From an uncultured Bacilli bacterium (GTDB lineage: Bacteria > Bacillota_I > Bacilli_A > RF39 > UBA660), in NCBI GenBank assembly GCA_947626275.1, contig CANQRL010000001.1, forward strand, positions 183,693 through 247,692: 64,000 nt of DNA, given 5' to 3'. Made by a program: the position numbers and the translations under genes. The notes below the pieces were generated by a model. The model made no database searches. It was given only the letters and a program-made list of their open reading frames with translations, and was not told the origin of the DNA. Shown here piece by piece: positions 24,503 to 35,200 of the stretch (position 1 is its first letter; each line of letters opens with the position of its first letter).

Positions 24503-24892
24503 TCACATATTTTCGCTTTTAAGCTGTTCTAATACATCAATAAGCTTTTGTGGCAATGGCACTCCAATAGCACCTAGATTTTCTAAAATAGAAATACCGT
24601 CATTCGCCACAAAAAAGTAAATTACAAGATTTCTAATAACCCCATCAGTCCCAGTAATTTTATCGACGACTACTGATAACGCGACGACGAGTAAATATCC
24701 ACACTTTTTAATAATTCCCCATAGACCGGTAGAACTATTGAGTTCTTTATGTTTTATCGCTTTTAAAACGCCACTGACATAATCAATGACTAGCACAATC
24801 AGTAATACTTCGACAGCTAAATCCCATCCTCCTAAAAAGTAAGTAGCGAATGTAATAACCCCACTCGCTATTGCATTAATTAAATTTTTCAT
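24503..24892 (-). CDS. Phage holin (TcdE/phi-LC3-related family)
   Basis: 129 residues with about three membrane segments (8-27, 30-46, 66-95). The sequence VLLIVLVIDYVSGVLKA followed by KELNSSTGLWGIIKKCGYLL is characteristic of the toxin-secretion/phage-lysis holin family. It forms membrane lesions that release endolysin. Confidence 0.85.
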   Translation of the reverse strand: MKNLINAIASGVITFATYFLGGWDLAVEVLLIVLVIDYVSGVLKAIKHKELNSSTGLWGIIKKCGYLLVVALSVVVDKITGTDGVIRNLVIYFFVANDGISILENLGAIGVPLPQKLIDVLEQLKSENM

Positions 24893-24909
24893 TTTTTACC
24901 TCTTTTCTT

Positions 24910-25374
24910 CTATTTTATTTTTAACGTTATATTTCCCCAAAACGTCGCTGGCGTATTATTAGTTATATTCGTATACGCAGTTGTTTTTAAGATTTCAAAA
25001 ACAATATACTTCATTTTATGGTTCCCATTAATTGTACTGTCGCTCGTTAAGACTGGCGCAACCGTATAACCGCTTCGCCCAACATACTCATGAAATCCAC
25101 TTTCACTATTCACGTAGCCTTTATCTCCTCTAAGTTCTGCGTAGCATGATGTTATTTCTACATCATCCATAGAATCGATTTCTCTTGGAAGAGGCAACGT
25201 AAATCGTAAGTATTTTGTACTTCCTGTAACCAGCCCAACTAAGCATATTTCGTTGAAAACTATTGTCTGTCCAGATTTAAAATGTAATTTATTATCAAGT
25301 ACCTCATCATCAGCGACAACTGAGTCAGCACTAATTTTTCCTTTTTTAAATCGAAACAATTTAAATTTAGCCAT
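24910..25374 (-). CDS. Tail fibre-region protein A (FKKGKI family)
   Basis: 154 residues from the ATG at 25374. The N-terminal signature KFKLFRFKKGKISADS is shared with the next protein upstream; the rest is beta-rich (IVFNEICLVGLVTGSTKYL). It lies between the tail genes and the holin, so a receptor-binding or baseplate accessory role is likely, but no known family was recognised. Confidence 0.55.
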   Translation of the reverse strand: MAKFKLFRFKKGKISADSVVADDEVLDNKLHFKSGQTIVFNEICLVGLVTGSTKYLRFTLPLPREIDSMDDVEITSCYAELRGDKGYVNSESGFHEYVGRSGYTVAPVLTSDSTINGNHKMKYIVFEILKTTAYTNITNNTPATFWGNITLKIK

Positions 25375-25385
25375 TAATTTTTTAT

Positions 25386-25823
25386 TTAAGCATCTACTAT
25401 ATACACAATATAAAAGTTCAACCAAGTTTCCGTCGTATATGGCGTAGCATCTGAAATATTTATACAATGATCGTTAAAGAGATCCCCAGCAGGGCTAATT
25501 CCAACCCTGGCATACCGTCTACCTGAAATTTGCCCATATGAATAAATATATTGAGAAGGCCTGTATTTTTCAGGCAACGTTGCTAAACTGTCAGCTTGGC
25601 TTGTATTCTTATATTTGTAAGATGAGGCTCTCCCTCGAACAGCAACAAACTTGCCTAATCTTGTTGCCTGTAAATATTCCCAAGTACCCATCTTTGGAGT
25701 TATGCTTTCCCAAGTTGGATTCAATATTTCATTTAAAATATCATCTAGCAATCTCTTATCGTGTAAGATTGACTCGGATGTTATTTTTCCTTTTTTAAAA
25801 TTAAATATTTTAAACTTTGGCAT
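25386..25823 (-). CDS. Tail fibre-region protein B (FKKGKI family)
   Basis: 145 residues starting MPKFKIFNFKKGKITSES. The remainder resembles small beta-rich phage appendage domains (WEYLQATRLGKFVAVRGRAS, YARVGISPAGDLF). It is a paralogue of protein A at the N-terminus only. Confidence 0.55.
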   Translation of the reverse strand: MPKFKIFNFKKGKITSESILHDKRLLDDILNEILNPTWESITPKMGTWEYLQATRLGKFVAVRGRASSYKYKNTSQADSLATLPEKYRPSQYIYSYGQISGRRYARVGISPAGDLFNDHCINISDATPYTTETWLNFYIVYIVDA

Positions 25824-25841
25824 TTCATACTATATTTAAAG

Positions 25842-26306
25842 TTAAACGCCTATGACATACCTTAATACGTAACGATTGTTTTGATATTTTATTCCAGAAG
25901 AGCCGGTTCCGGTTTTTTCATTAGCACTATTACCATTAATTTCACTATCATGAATATAAAGATATTTTCCGCCAACAACGTTGAACGCAGCTCCTGAATC
26001 CATCATAAATATTGAGATTCCCAATCCGTCATGTTTTTGTACCCAAAGTTTTGGAACAAAATGAGTAATCCATCCGTAATCTTGTGCACCCGATGAATAA
26101 TAACTAAAAACCAACACAATTCCATGTGGCTGTTTCGATATCGGCTCGCTTAATTCGGCTATCTGACTTCCATTCATAAACGACGCACCTTCCCAAAGAA
26201 CTTTTTGAGAAGACAAATTGTCCAAGATTGTACTTAACAGCTTTTCACCATGCACGACAGACGTGGAATCTAATAATCTATCGTGTTTTAATTTGATACG
26301 TTTCAT
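25842..26306 (-). CDS. Tail fibre-region protein C
   Basis: 154 residues from the ATG at 26306. The N-terminus (MKRIKLKHDRLLDSTSVVHG) aligns loosely with proteins A and B, and the rest is beta-rich. The start codon overlaps the stop of one reading frame that runs through the TTCG repeat of the upstream gene (ATGA), so its translation may depend on the repeat length. Confidence 0.55.
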   Translation of the reverse strand: MKRIKLKHDRLLDSTSVVHGEKLLSTILDNLSSQKVLWEGASFMNGSQIAELSEPISKQPHGIVLVFSYYSSGAQDYGWITHFVPKLWVQKHDGLGISIFMMDSGAAFNVVGGKYLYIHDSEINGNSANEKTGTGSSGIKYQNNRYVLRYVIGV

Positions 26307-26322
26307 AGGCACTCATCGCCTT

Positions 26323-26517
26323 TTAAATATTTAAACCTCCAATCTTTTGGAGATTTCGTTGAAAGAAGATGCTTAAATAAGCCCTCCTTTCGCATAGTAT
26401 ACCGTTCGTTCGTTCGTTCGTTCGTTCGTTCGTTCGTTCGTTCGTTCGTTCGTTCGTTCGTAAAATTTTCTCATGCCTACGCATGAATTTCAATACTTTT
26501 TTCATATTTTTTTTCAT
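26323..26517 (-). CDS. Small gene with a tetranucleotide repeat, putatively phase-variable
   Basis: 64 residues in the present frame: a basic start (MKKNMKKVLKFMRRHEK), then TNER repeated four times, then an unrelated tail. GGAGG lies 8 nt before the ATG, so initiation is credible. The CGTT repeat is not a multiple of three, so gaining one unit would switch into a frame that ends at the start codon of protein C. The tail in that frame begins MRKEGLFKHLL. No family was recognised. Confidence 0.55.
   Translation of the reverse strand: MKKNMKKVLKFMRRHEKILRTNERTNERTNERTNERTNGILCERRAYLSIFFQRNLQKIGGLNI
26403..26461. repeat. (CGTT) tetranucleotide microsatellite, about 14.75 units
   Basis: 59 bp of perfect CGTT repeats. 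Such tracts mutate by strand slippage and switch reading frames in phase-variable genes. Confidence 0.95.
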
Positions 26518-26534
26518 ATTTTTTCCTCCAAATC

Positions 26535-28166
26535 TTACTCAATCGTGACCTCTTCAACCTCTTCGAAAAGGTCGGTTTCTGGATAGATGTTCTTCCCCTG
26601 ATAATCAAGCATTTGCGCCATGCCGTTGACGATTTTATAACTTGGGACAGGCATGTAATTATTACATAATTCTTTGTTGATATTAAAATAATCATCGCCT
26701 ATATCAAAAATCGATGTGGACTTGGTCTCACTACCTTTTAAAGAATACGCCTTACATAAATCTGTAGCGGTAAATTCAACTTCAACACCAGAATCTGTCG
26801 CAATATCAGCTGCAATCTGTCCGCTATAGCTAAACTTACTACCACTTACAGTAGCCTTGACCGAACTAATTGTGTTCCAAGAAGATGAACCGCTTACTTT
26901 ATACCTAGCAGTCAATGTAATAGAATTTGTTTTAGATCCAAATGATTGATTCCAAAAAGTTCCCTCACAAGCAATATTTACCTTTTTAGATAATGACTCA
27001 GTTCTTTGAACAGTCACTTTCGAAATAATTGGTGATGAGTAATTTAGCAATGTATAATCTGTTCCTATTTTTTTCGATTGGTTTTCTGTTTTAAAAGCCC
27101 GACTGTCCGTTATTGCGAACAAGAATTCTGTGTTACCATTGACAACCGATGAAAACACTTTCGATGTGGTCGTTAAATCGTAACTTTCATTCCCGTTACT
27201 GTAGTGATAAGTCTTTGCCGTTGCTCCATTTTTGCTCTTAGCAGTTCCAAAAGAAGCTAATACAGTAGAAACACCTTTTATAAATTTATTTGACACACCA
27301 GTTAATGTTTTAGTTAAGCTATCATTTGCTTGAAGTGTCGGATTAAAATCAAATTTTGCACCGGTTACCTCAAAGTTAAAAGTTATCTCCGATGTTCCTA
27401 AAGAAGTATCTCCGTTGAATGTTTCTAAAGTGAATTTAATAGGCAATGTCTTATCGTTAGGTATCAACGAAGCCATTTCTTGTACTGTTTTTGGAAATAA
27501 AACTGCATTAAATGATGGGTCTTGATTATAAGAATTAAAAGTAGCTTCATCTAAAATAACAGCAATAACATCATTTGAATCTGTTGATCTAACTAACTTT
27601 TTTTTAGAAAACAAAGTTCCTGTAACAGTGTTGTAAGAATAAGTAAGTGTATGAGTAAATGCATCACTACCTATTCTTGGATTCAACGAAATTCCCATTG
27701 GTGCCTGATACTTTTCTTGATTCCATCCAAATGCATCAACCAATGTTGTTTTTCTAGCGATGCTTGTTAAGTTTGTATTTGCGGTCTGTACAGTTGATTT
27801 ATCTGGGATTCCATAGCCATTATCACGATAAACAATTTTTGAATAGCCACTCAAAGTACCGTCGTCATTATGAGTAACAGTGATGGTACCACTTACTGAA
27901 ATAGTTTGATTGGCTGATACCGATTTAAATTCTTTCGTTTTAACGAGCTGATCGGTATTAGTCTTATTATTATGCCAGTAAATATTAATACTTGCGTTTT
28001 TACTTGTTGCACTAAAACTTCCACCATTTGATTTTAAAGATCCACTAACTGAAATGGTAGAAGTATTATTAAGTGTATTTGTACTGGTTTCGTTAAAATT
28101 TGTGGATAGTGTAAAACTTCCACCGTATTTTCCTGTAAAATTTCCTGATTTACTATTACTTGCCAT
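26535..28166 (-). CDS. DUF859-like siphovirus structural protein
   Basis: 543 residues rich in Ser, Thr and Asn. The start resembles DUF859 proteins (GKYGGSFTLS, then VSGSLKSNGGSF), with repeated Ig-like strands through the body and a closing segment MPVPSYKIVNGMAQMLDYQG that fits a tail-tip accessory protein. It begins 1 bp after the stop of the tail-tip gene upstream. Confidence 0.65.
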   Translation of the reverse strand: MASNSKSGNFTGKYGGSFTLSTNFNETSTNTLNNTSTISVSGSLKSNGGSFSATSKNASINIYWHNNKTNTDQLVKTKEFKSVSANQTISVSGTITVTHNDDGTLSGYSKIVYRDNGYGIPDKSTVQTANTNLTSIARKTTLVDAFGWNQEKYQAPMGISLNPRIGSDAFTHTLTYSYNTVTGTLFSKKKLVRSTDSNDVIAVILDEATFNSYNQDPSFNAVLFPKTVQEMASLIPNDKTLPIKFTLETFNGDTSLGTSEITFNFEVTGAKFDFNPTLQANDSLTKTLTGVSNKFIKGVSTVLASFGTAKSKNGATAKTYHYSNGNESYDLTTTSKVFSSVVNGNTEFLFAITDSRAFKTENQSKKIGTDYTLLNYSSPIISKVTVQRTESLSKKVNIACEGTFWNQSFGSKTNSITLTARYKVSGSSSWNTISSVKATVSGSKFSYSGQIAADIATDSGVEVEFTATDLCKAYSLKGSETKSTSIFDIGDDYFNINKELCNNYMPVPSYKIVNGMAQMLDYQGKNIYPETDLFEEVEEVTIE

Positions 28167-28167
28167 A

Positions 28168-31059
28168 TTAATCCTCCAAATCCTCTAATGTTTCGATTAA
28201 TTCTTCAACCCAGAAGCATGAAATAACTTTTCTTCCACTTTTTGTAGGAGTATCGATTGTTCGTGCGAGAAATTTTAAATTTTGAAACTGAATACTTTCT
28301 GTTACAATCAATTTCTCGAATCCTGAACCATTTTTGTTAAAAATCGAAATTAAAGTTGATACATTATAAATTCTCAAACCTTGATTATCTAATTTTGAAT
28401 TGACATCAACTCCGTCAGAGCCAATATGCAAGCCATCCGTTCTAAAATTAAAATTCATCATTTCTATGGTTCCTTGCATCGTTTCTAAATTAGTTTTTAA
28501 CTTTGAATTACTGTCTTCTAAGTTTTTTAATCTATCGCTGGTTCCACTTAAGTTATCTAATTTTTGCTGATTATCGGATACCTTAATATCTAATCCACTA
28601 GCCGTTTGCTCAACAGCAGTTAAACGATTTTCAATATCGTTAGTCGTCTCTATCGACTCACTAACAGTTGTTGTGACATGATCTAATCCGATTTCTAAAT
28701 CAGCTACATTGGTCTTAACTTCTTCTATCACTTCGTTAACTACGATAGCTGTATCTACCCAGTTGTAATCGTCAAAATTTTCCGAATCAGTTGGATTCGT
28801 ATCCACATAAGTTCCTTGATAACGAGCAGGCTGTTTTCCAATCTCACTTTGTTTATAGAAAATAACTTGATTTGCTTCTTCTTGTGAAATCCCCGAGTAG
28901 AATAAAATGTAAACCTTTACATCCCTTCCACGACTATTTTTATATGAGACTTCTTTTCCGTTCAGTGAAACCGTTGTAATCCATCTATCATCCGTTTCAA
29001 AAAGTCTTAATCTAAAGTCCTTGCTAGATGGAAGTTCAATGTTAATTGTGTCGCCGTTTTTTAAAATAAAAGGTTCGAAATATTTTGAGTTTGGATATGT
29101 TGAATTTTTTTCTTCAAACGCACCTTCTGTTGTAATAAATCCACTTGCCAATTTTTTGTTGTTCAAATTTGGTTTAGAGAAAGTTTTCCCATCTTCTGAC
29201 CATCTAATGTGAAGGTAACTGCTTGTCCCATCTTTACCATCGATTCCATCTTTTCCTGGAGCACCGTCTATTCCTCTTTCTCCGTCATCGCCTTTAATTT
29301 TTGACCAAGAATATGATGATGGACTTGTTGGTGCTGTTGCAGAGGTTGTAATAGCAATTCCGATGTAAATGGCATCTGTTGCTTCTGTAGTCATGCCATC
29401 TCCATTAGCGTTTTGACTGTAGCGAATGTGAGTGTAATTACTTACTCCATCCCTACCGTTTTCTCCATCTTTGCCAGGTGTTCCGTCGTCTCCCTTGTCT
29501 CCTTTTGCACCGTCTTTTCCTGGAGCACCGGAGAGTGCTAGGGAAACAGTTAATTTCTTGTTAGAAGTATATTTTGTGTTTCCGTCCATAAAGGATATCT
29601 CAACAGAATAATCGTTATTTGTATTAGTAATCACCGTACTTGAATCTACACCAATTACTATCTTTCCAGTTTCAACTTTAGCCGTAATTCCTTCGTTATT
29701 TCCGCTGATACTAACGGACGGACTTACCAATTCTCCTTTGAAGTAAGATTCAACTGCTATCTCATAAGTCTTAGTTTCTAGAGGTTTTTTTGATGAATCA
29801 GTAGAAATAATCAAGTTCTCCCGAGATAAATAGGCATTAAAAAGGTTTACTGATTTTTCAAGTTCGTTTACTGATTTTGTAGTTGTATTTACTGATTCAA
29901 CAACAGCCTCAATCGTTCCCTTTTGTTTATTGACTTCTACTTCTGTCCTTCTTAACCGTTCTGATAAAGACCCATTTTGTTTGATTTTTATTTCTTGTTC
30001 TGTAAGTACAGGACTCTCAATTACGCTCGTAAAAGCACCATCATAAGTAAATGTATGTTTCAACACATAAGTATCTATATAGCCGTTTTCGGTCATAATC
30101 CTTATTTTGTCGCCCAATTTTAAAAATGGCTTACCATATAGAGTCGTTATCTTTGCTTCTATATACTTTAGTCCTAGCAATCTATCATAAATAGCAGGCA
30201 TTGCTAGATTTCTTAAGTCTTGATTATATAAAATATAATCTTCACTAATCGCAATGGAATGTTCTCCTTCTTTTTGTACACTTTCTTCATCACTTTTGGT
30301 TACGTTCTCACTATCAATTTGACTATTTTTTATAATTACCGTATTAATTGGACCATATTGTATTTTTCCACCTTCTAAAGTGGTATAGTCTCCTCGCTCA
30401 AAAGTATAACTTGGCTCTTCATCTTCGCTTAACCAACATAAATCAATCTCGTTAGTTTCTTTATCAATGATTGCGTAAGAGCAAGATACTTTCCCTATTG
30501 TTTGTAAAACTAATCTATTTTTCTCTTTATTTGTAAACGGATTAGCACTAATAGGAATGTCACCGTTTAAAATATTTGTCGTTTTAGGAGTTAAGCCTAA
30601 TTGACTACAAACATCTATGTACAAATCTGTTAAAGTTTTATCTCCGCTAGAATAGTCAATTCCGCACACATACTCGTCGTCTAATTTAAAAGTCAAATCG
30701 TCGTATGCCGTTATTTGGCATTTATCCGCCGTTTCCTCGTCTTTTGGGTGTTCGACAGTATATTTACCCATTTCGACATATTCTGCGCTCTCATCGGCAT
30801 ATTTTACGCCAATTTTGGCATGTATGACTTTTCCCGCTAAGTTAATATCGTTTGGTAAGGCTAAAAGTTGACCATCTAGTTTTTTGATGTATACAGTTCC
30901 TATAATATCTCCGTTTACATAGCAACTCTCATCTATAGAAAAACTTTGAAGGTTATCATCATTGGTTATTGGTTCTTCCAAACCATCTACAGTTATTGTT
31001 CCTAATCGATTACAGTTAGCATCCTCTTTACATTCTTCGATAAATTTAATACTTGCCAT
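28168..31059 (-). CDS. Tail tip/spike protein with collagen-like repeats
   Basis: 963 residues. The first 380 resemble siphovirus tail-associated proteins (IGTVYIKKLDGQLL, MGKYTVEHPKD, PFLKLGDKIRI). Collagen-like Gly-x-y runs (GAPGKDGAKGDKGDDG at about 515-540 and again near 595) lead to a beta-rich region and a C-terminal coiled coil. It probably forms the trimeric tip that contacts the host. Its ATG overlaps the stop of the gene upstream by one base. Confidence 0.75.
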   Translation of the reverse strand: MASIKFIEECKEDANCNRLGTITVDGLEEPITNDDNLQSFSIDESCYVNGDIIGTVYIKKLDGQLLALPNDINLAGKVIHAKIGVKYADESAEYVEMGKYTVEHPKDEETADKCQITAYDDLTFKLDDEYVCGIDYSSGDKTLTDLYIDVCSQLGLTPKTTNILNGDIPISANPFTNKEKNRLVLQTIGKVSCSYAIIDKETNEIDLCWLSEDEEPSYTFERGDYTTLEGGKIQYGPINTVIIKNSQIDSENVTKSDEESVQKEGEHSIAISEDYILYNQDLRNLAMPAIYDRLLGLKYIEAKITTLYGKPFLKLGDKIRIMTENGYIDTYVLKHTFTYDGAFTSVIESPVLTEQEIKIKQNGSLSERLRRTEVEVNKQKGTIEAVVESVNTTTKSVNELEKSVNLFNAYLSRENLIISTDSSKKPLETKTYEIAVESYFKGELVSPSVSISGNNEGITAKVETGKIVIGVDSSTVITNTNNDYSVEISFMDGNTKYTSNKKLTVSLALSGAPGKDGAKGDKGDDGTPGKDGENGRDGVSNYTHIRYSQNANGDGMTTEATDAIYIGIAITTSATAPTSPSSYSWSKIKGDDGERGIDGAPGKDGIDGKDGTSSYLHIRWSEDGKTFSKPNLNNKKLASGFITTEGAFEEKNSTYPNSKYFEPFILKNGDTINIELPSSKDFRLRLFETDDRWITTVSLNGKEVSYKNSRGRDVKVYILFYSGISQEEANQVIFYKQSEIGKQPARYQGTYVDTNPTDSENFDDYNWVDTAIVVNEVIEEVKTNVADLEIGLDHVTTTVSESIETTNDIENRLTAVEQTASGLDIKVSDNQQKLDNLSGTSDRLKNLEDSNSKLKTNLETMQGTIEMMNFNFRTDGLHIGSDGVDVNSKLDNQGLRIYNVSTLISIFNKNGSGFEKLIVTESIQFQNLKFLARTIDTPTKSGRKVISCFWVEELIETLEDLED

Positions 31060-31502
31060 TATAATTCAATTAGCGCCTGTCCAACTCCGTTATAAAGTTG
31101 AACAAGTTCTCCTTCTACATATCTTGGAAGCAATGTTTGTGCGGAGCGATCTCCTCTGTAGCATTTGATTGTTTTCCATTGCCCTGTAAACGGATTTAAA
31201 AACTCTACTGTAGATTTTGGTGCCTTCCCTATTTCTTTATAAAAATCGATTAGTTCATCTTGCGTAAGTGGTCTTGTGGCTAAGTCTAATCTATATTTTT
31301 GGTTAATAACATTTAAAACCATTGTCCCATTAGCGTTAGTAGTTTCACGACCACTGTTTTTAGAAACATCATACCAACTAACTTTTGATTGGTCATTTAA
31401 GTATTTTGATATGTCTTGACCATTCACTTTAACTCGGGAAACTACGATTGCTGGACTTGCTAAAGTATAAACATATTGACCATTAGTGAATGTTTTTATC
31501 AT
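31059..31502 (-). CDS. Putative distal tail/baseplate component
   Basis: 147 residues, soluble and beta-rich, with GRETTNANGTMVLNVINQ, a segment shared with small tail-tube-linked proteins. It sits between tape measure and tail tip, where a distal tail protein is expected. The leader carries the TGTAGCAC hairpin element overlapping the ribosome site GGTGA. Confidence 0.5.
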   Translation of the reverse strand: MIKTFTNGQYVYTLASPAIVVSRVKVNGQDISKYLNDQSKVSWYDVSKNSGRETTNANGTMVLNVINQKYRLDLATRPLTQDELIDFYKEIGKAPKSTVEFLNPFTGQWKTIKCYRGDRSAQTLLPRYVEGELVQLYNGVGQALIEL

Positions 31503-31508
31503 GATTTC

Positions 31509-31545
31509 ACCATCTTTCGATTTCCCTTCGAAAGAAAGTGCTACA
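31509..31545 (-). promoter_or_regulatory. TGTAGCAC hairpin element, copy 1
   Basis: On the minus strand TGTAGCAC (31538-31545) is followed by a stem CTTTCGA/TCGAAAG with loop AGGGAAA, then the ribosome site and ATG of the tail gene. Confidence 0.65.
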
Positions 31546-31608
31546 CATTTCGATTGTTTTGCTGTATAATTCTAGTAACTGCTAGTATAGGGTTAGAAAG
31601 GAGTATAT

Positions 31609-32220
31609 ATGAAGAAACTATTATTAATTACTTTATGTTGTATATGTTTATGCGGATGTGGAAATGAATCCGTTGAAGAAGCTCCGAAGGACAAAGATAA
31701 CATAAATAATGACCAAAAGTTGATGTACGAGTGCACTCTAGAAGACGAACACTATCTTACGCATCTAGATAACATTTATATTTGGACTTCAGGTAATAAA
31801 ATAATTAAAGAAGTAAAGTATGAGAGTTATGACTGCTTTGGGGCAATTGATGATAATTATTCATGTGATGCAATTAGTTATCTTTTGCAAGAATTTGAAC
31901 AATCTGGAATTAAACTATCTTACAATGAGAAAGATGTTGGCTCTTCTCGTGGAACCGGATTAAAGAATTCTTATATTAGGGCGGCTCGAGATAAACGGGC
32001 TTTAAGTTACATAATTATTGATTCTAATTTTTCAAATACTATTAACCAAGAACTAAACAGATTAGAAAACGAAAATTATACTTGTGAAAAATTGGACAAA
32101 GATTTAAATAAGGTATGCTGTAGTGTTAGTAATGGTGTATACGAAGATGGTAAATGTTTAGATTCAGGGGCTACATTTTATTCTGAAGAAGCTTATAACT
32201 TCTGTATAAACGAAGGTTAG
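31609..32220 (+). CDS. Prophage-encoded lipoprotein (moron)
   Basis: 203 residues. The signal peptide MKKLLLITLCCICLCGCG ends in a lipobox Cys, followed by an acidic mature domain with several Cys pairs. It lies on the strand opposite all late genes, between tail genes, with its own promoter (TATAAT at about 31564-31569) and a strong terminator. This is the layout of a moron expressed in the lysogen. Surface lipoproteins of prophages often block superinfection; that role is inferred. Confidence 0.75.
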   Translation: MKKLLLITLCCICLCGCGNESVEEAPKDKDNINNDQKLMYECTLEDEHYLTHLDNIYIWTSGNKIIKEVKYESYDCFGAIDDNYSCDAISYLLQEFEQSGIKLSYNEKDVGSSRGTGLKNSYIRAARDKRALSYIIIDSNFSNTINQELNRLENENYTCEKLDKDLNKVCCSVSNGVYEDGKCLDSGATFYSEEAYNFCINEG

Positions 32221-32241
32221 ACTATATTGTCTAACTTTTTT
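32216..32241 (+). terminator. Terminator of the lipoprotein gene
   Basis: GTTAGAC/GTCTAAC with a 6-nt loop is followed by T7. Confidence 0.9.
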
Positions 32242-32242
32242 A

Positions 32243-35200
32243 TTAGTATATTGGTATATCTATTGGGCAATTACCTGTTTGTTTCGTAGCCTGATTTATA
32301 CCATTTATCGCTGTTTCGACTATTACATCTTTGCTAGCATGAACATTTATTTCAGCTACTCCACCATATTGGCTCATTACTTGTGACATACCATTGACTA
32401 TTGCGCTAAACATGACGCTTGCTAATTGTGATTGATTTAGAATTTCTGTTCTTCCATTGATATGACCTGCAATCTCTGGTCCATGTTCTCCGCCGACAAA
32501 CAAAGTGCCGTGGCTTGGGACACCACCATTGGCATATTGTTGGATATTATGCCAACTTCCATTGTAGAACGCTCCACCGTCTTTAAGCCCTAATGCCGAT
32601 TTAAATTTGTCAAGAACCACTTGAGCAAAAGTTATCTTTTTTACATTACCATTCATTGTTAATTCAATTTCATTTTTGTTAAAGTAGGTTTGAGCCCACG
32701 ATCCAATTTTAGTGACCCAAGTAGAAACTTTATTTTTTGTGTTGCTTTCGTCAAAAGTAACACCACTACCAACTTTGACACCGTTCATTTCTAGCTGCTT
32801 TGCAATTTCATCCATATTTTCGCTTAAATCTATATCAACACCTAATTTTTTTAATTCTTCATTAATCAAATCTTTTGTTTCTTTTGCATCATCTGACATT
32901 AAATCTCCGGATTCATACATATTAGCAACAATGTTAAAAAGATAGTTTTTATAAGCTTCGTCAACATCGGCTATACTTTGAGTTCTTTCATCGTCACTTG
33001 TTTTAATTGCTTCAATAGCTCTCGCATATTCTTCTGAATCTTCACCGTATATTTTTTTACAATCGATTGCATATTGTTCTAAAAATTTTCTGTTGTTATC
33101 TGCACTAGTTTGTATGGTTTTCATCGACTCTTCATGTGCGGTTGCCATATCTTTTACTGATGTTTTAAGTGCATCCATGTCTTTAGCGGATAAATCTATA
33201 GTGTCGTTTTGAATGTCTAATTTATCAACGAATGAACCGACTATCGTGGAAGAATCATTATACTTTTTATCTAACTTCATTAATTCTTCTTTAAACTTGC
33301 TTTGTGATATTTTCCCTTGATCCAACTTCTTTTGAAGGCTTGTTACGGCATCAATATATTCTTTCGTATGACCTTCTTCTGCTAATTTAACCCTCTCGGC
33401 ATCGCGAACTATTTGGTCTGCTTCTTCTTTTGACATTAATCCTCTTTCAACATACTTTTGAGTTATTTTGTCAATGGCAGTAACTGTATCTTCTCCTTTT
33501 TGTTGAACAGAATCTTCCATATTCGTTAAAGAAGTTGTTAAATCGTCCATATCCTTTTTTGTTAATTTATAGTCTGGTTTTGTAATAGCCTCTACTAAAA
33601 GTGCAACAGAAGTGCATGCGTTCTCGTGTGCCGTTTGACTGTTTTTGACTGCATCTGTATATTTATCTAAAGAAGTAACCCCGTCAAGGTATGTGTCAAA
33701 ATATTTTTTTAAAGCATCTGAATATGTTTCTATATTGACACCATTATCATCTCCGATAAGTTTATCACCTGTTGGATTAGCCTTCTTCCATTGCTCTACT
33801 GCCTCTTTAGCTCTCTCATATCCAGCAATTCTACCCTCTAGGATTTCTATCTGCTCACTATCATGCAGATTGTACTGTCTGCCAGTATATTCGCCAGTGT
33901 ATGTACTCTGCATATTAAGCCAAGCTTCAATTGCTGATTTATATTCTTCAATTTCCTGTTCATAGTTTTTTAGATAATCATTGGCTTGTTCTGGAATTCC
34001 TAGTCCTTCCTTTTCTCTGAGGTAGCTATTTTTAAATATATCTAAAAGACCGTTATATGTATCCTTTTCAACCGTATCTTGGTTTACTCTATACTGGTTT
34101 CCTTTAAGTATTTCACCCCACATATTATTTAAAGTATAATCTCCATCGTCGCCTAATGCGTTTCCACTTAATTTTTTTGCCAATTCTTGATATTCATCAG
34201 TTTTTGAAATTTCTTCTGCAATCGCATACGAAACAGAAACTGCTATACCGATTTGTAAAAGTGAGTTTTCTTTTACTAAACTAACTAATCCTTTAACTTT
34301 TTGGAAAACCGTTCCTATCGTATCAATGGTTTTATATACGATAAAAGCATTCAAAATTGTTCCAATGTTTTTAAAAAACCATTTGCCTACTCCCCATATT
34401 TTTTCTAACCATTCCCATATAGTTTTAAAAATTGTTTTTCCGTCATTTAGTTTGAAAATAGTTTCTCCAGTAAGTGGGTCTATTTCCTTATGGAAACCTA
34501 GCCACTCCATGATTCTATCTCTAATCTCAGTTGCTTTCATACGTACTTTATCCATACCGTTATCATAGCCTTTGATTGCATCCAACAATCTTTGGTCTAT
34601 TCCACCAGTAAGGTTTCCATCACTACCATTATCATTATTTTCATTAATGTTATGAATTTCGTCGAATCCGAATGTTTGCCTTTTTAACTCTTTAGCAGCT
34701 TTAGTCGTTCCATCAATTTGATCTTCTAAATCTTCGTAAGCGCTTTCTTGACTGGCAATTCCACTATTGTAGTCAGTCAATTTGATTCCGAACATATCGG
34801 CAATCGCCTTAGACACTTCTGATACAACCATCAATAACGCATTAGCATATGGTAGTACTTTTTGAAAACTTCCTATAAATAATGCGGTTAAATTTACTTT
34901 TGCCTCTACTAACTGTTGTCTAAATACCTTTAATTGGTTACTTGGAGATTCAACTGTATTGGCAAAATCGCCCATTGCAACTTGTCCTTGTCGCAATGCT
35001 GTTATATATCGCAATATTTCTTTTTCGGCTTGTGATAACTGCTTTACAGAGCGTTCTATACCTAATTCGTCTAAAATAGGTTGCATAGATTGTTGTGTTA
35101 CATCAATTCCATAACTTCTTAATGGCTTTGTTTGACCAGCATATACTCCAGCACGTAATGCTTCTGCAACATTCGATTCTTCTTGATTGTATAAAGAGGC

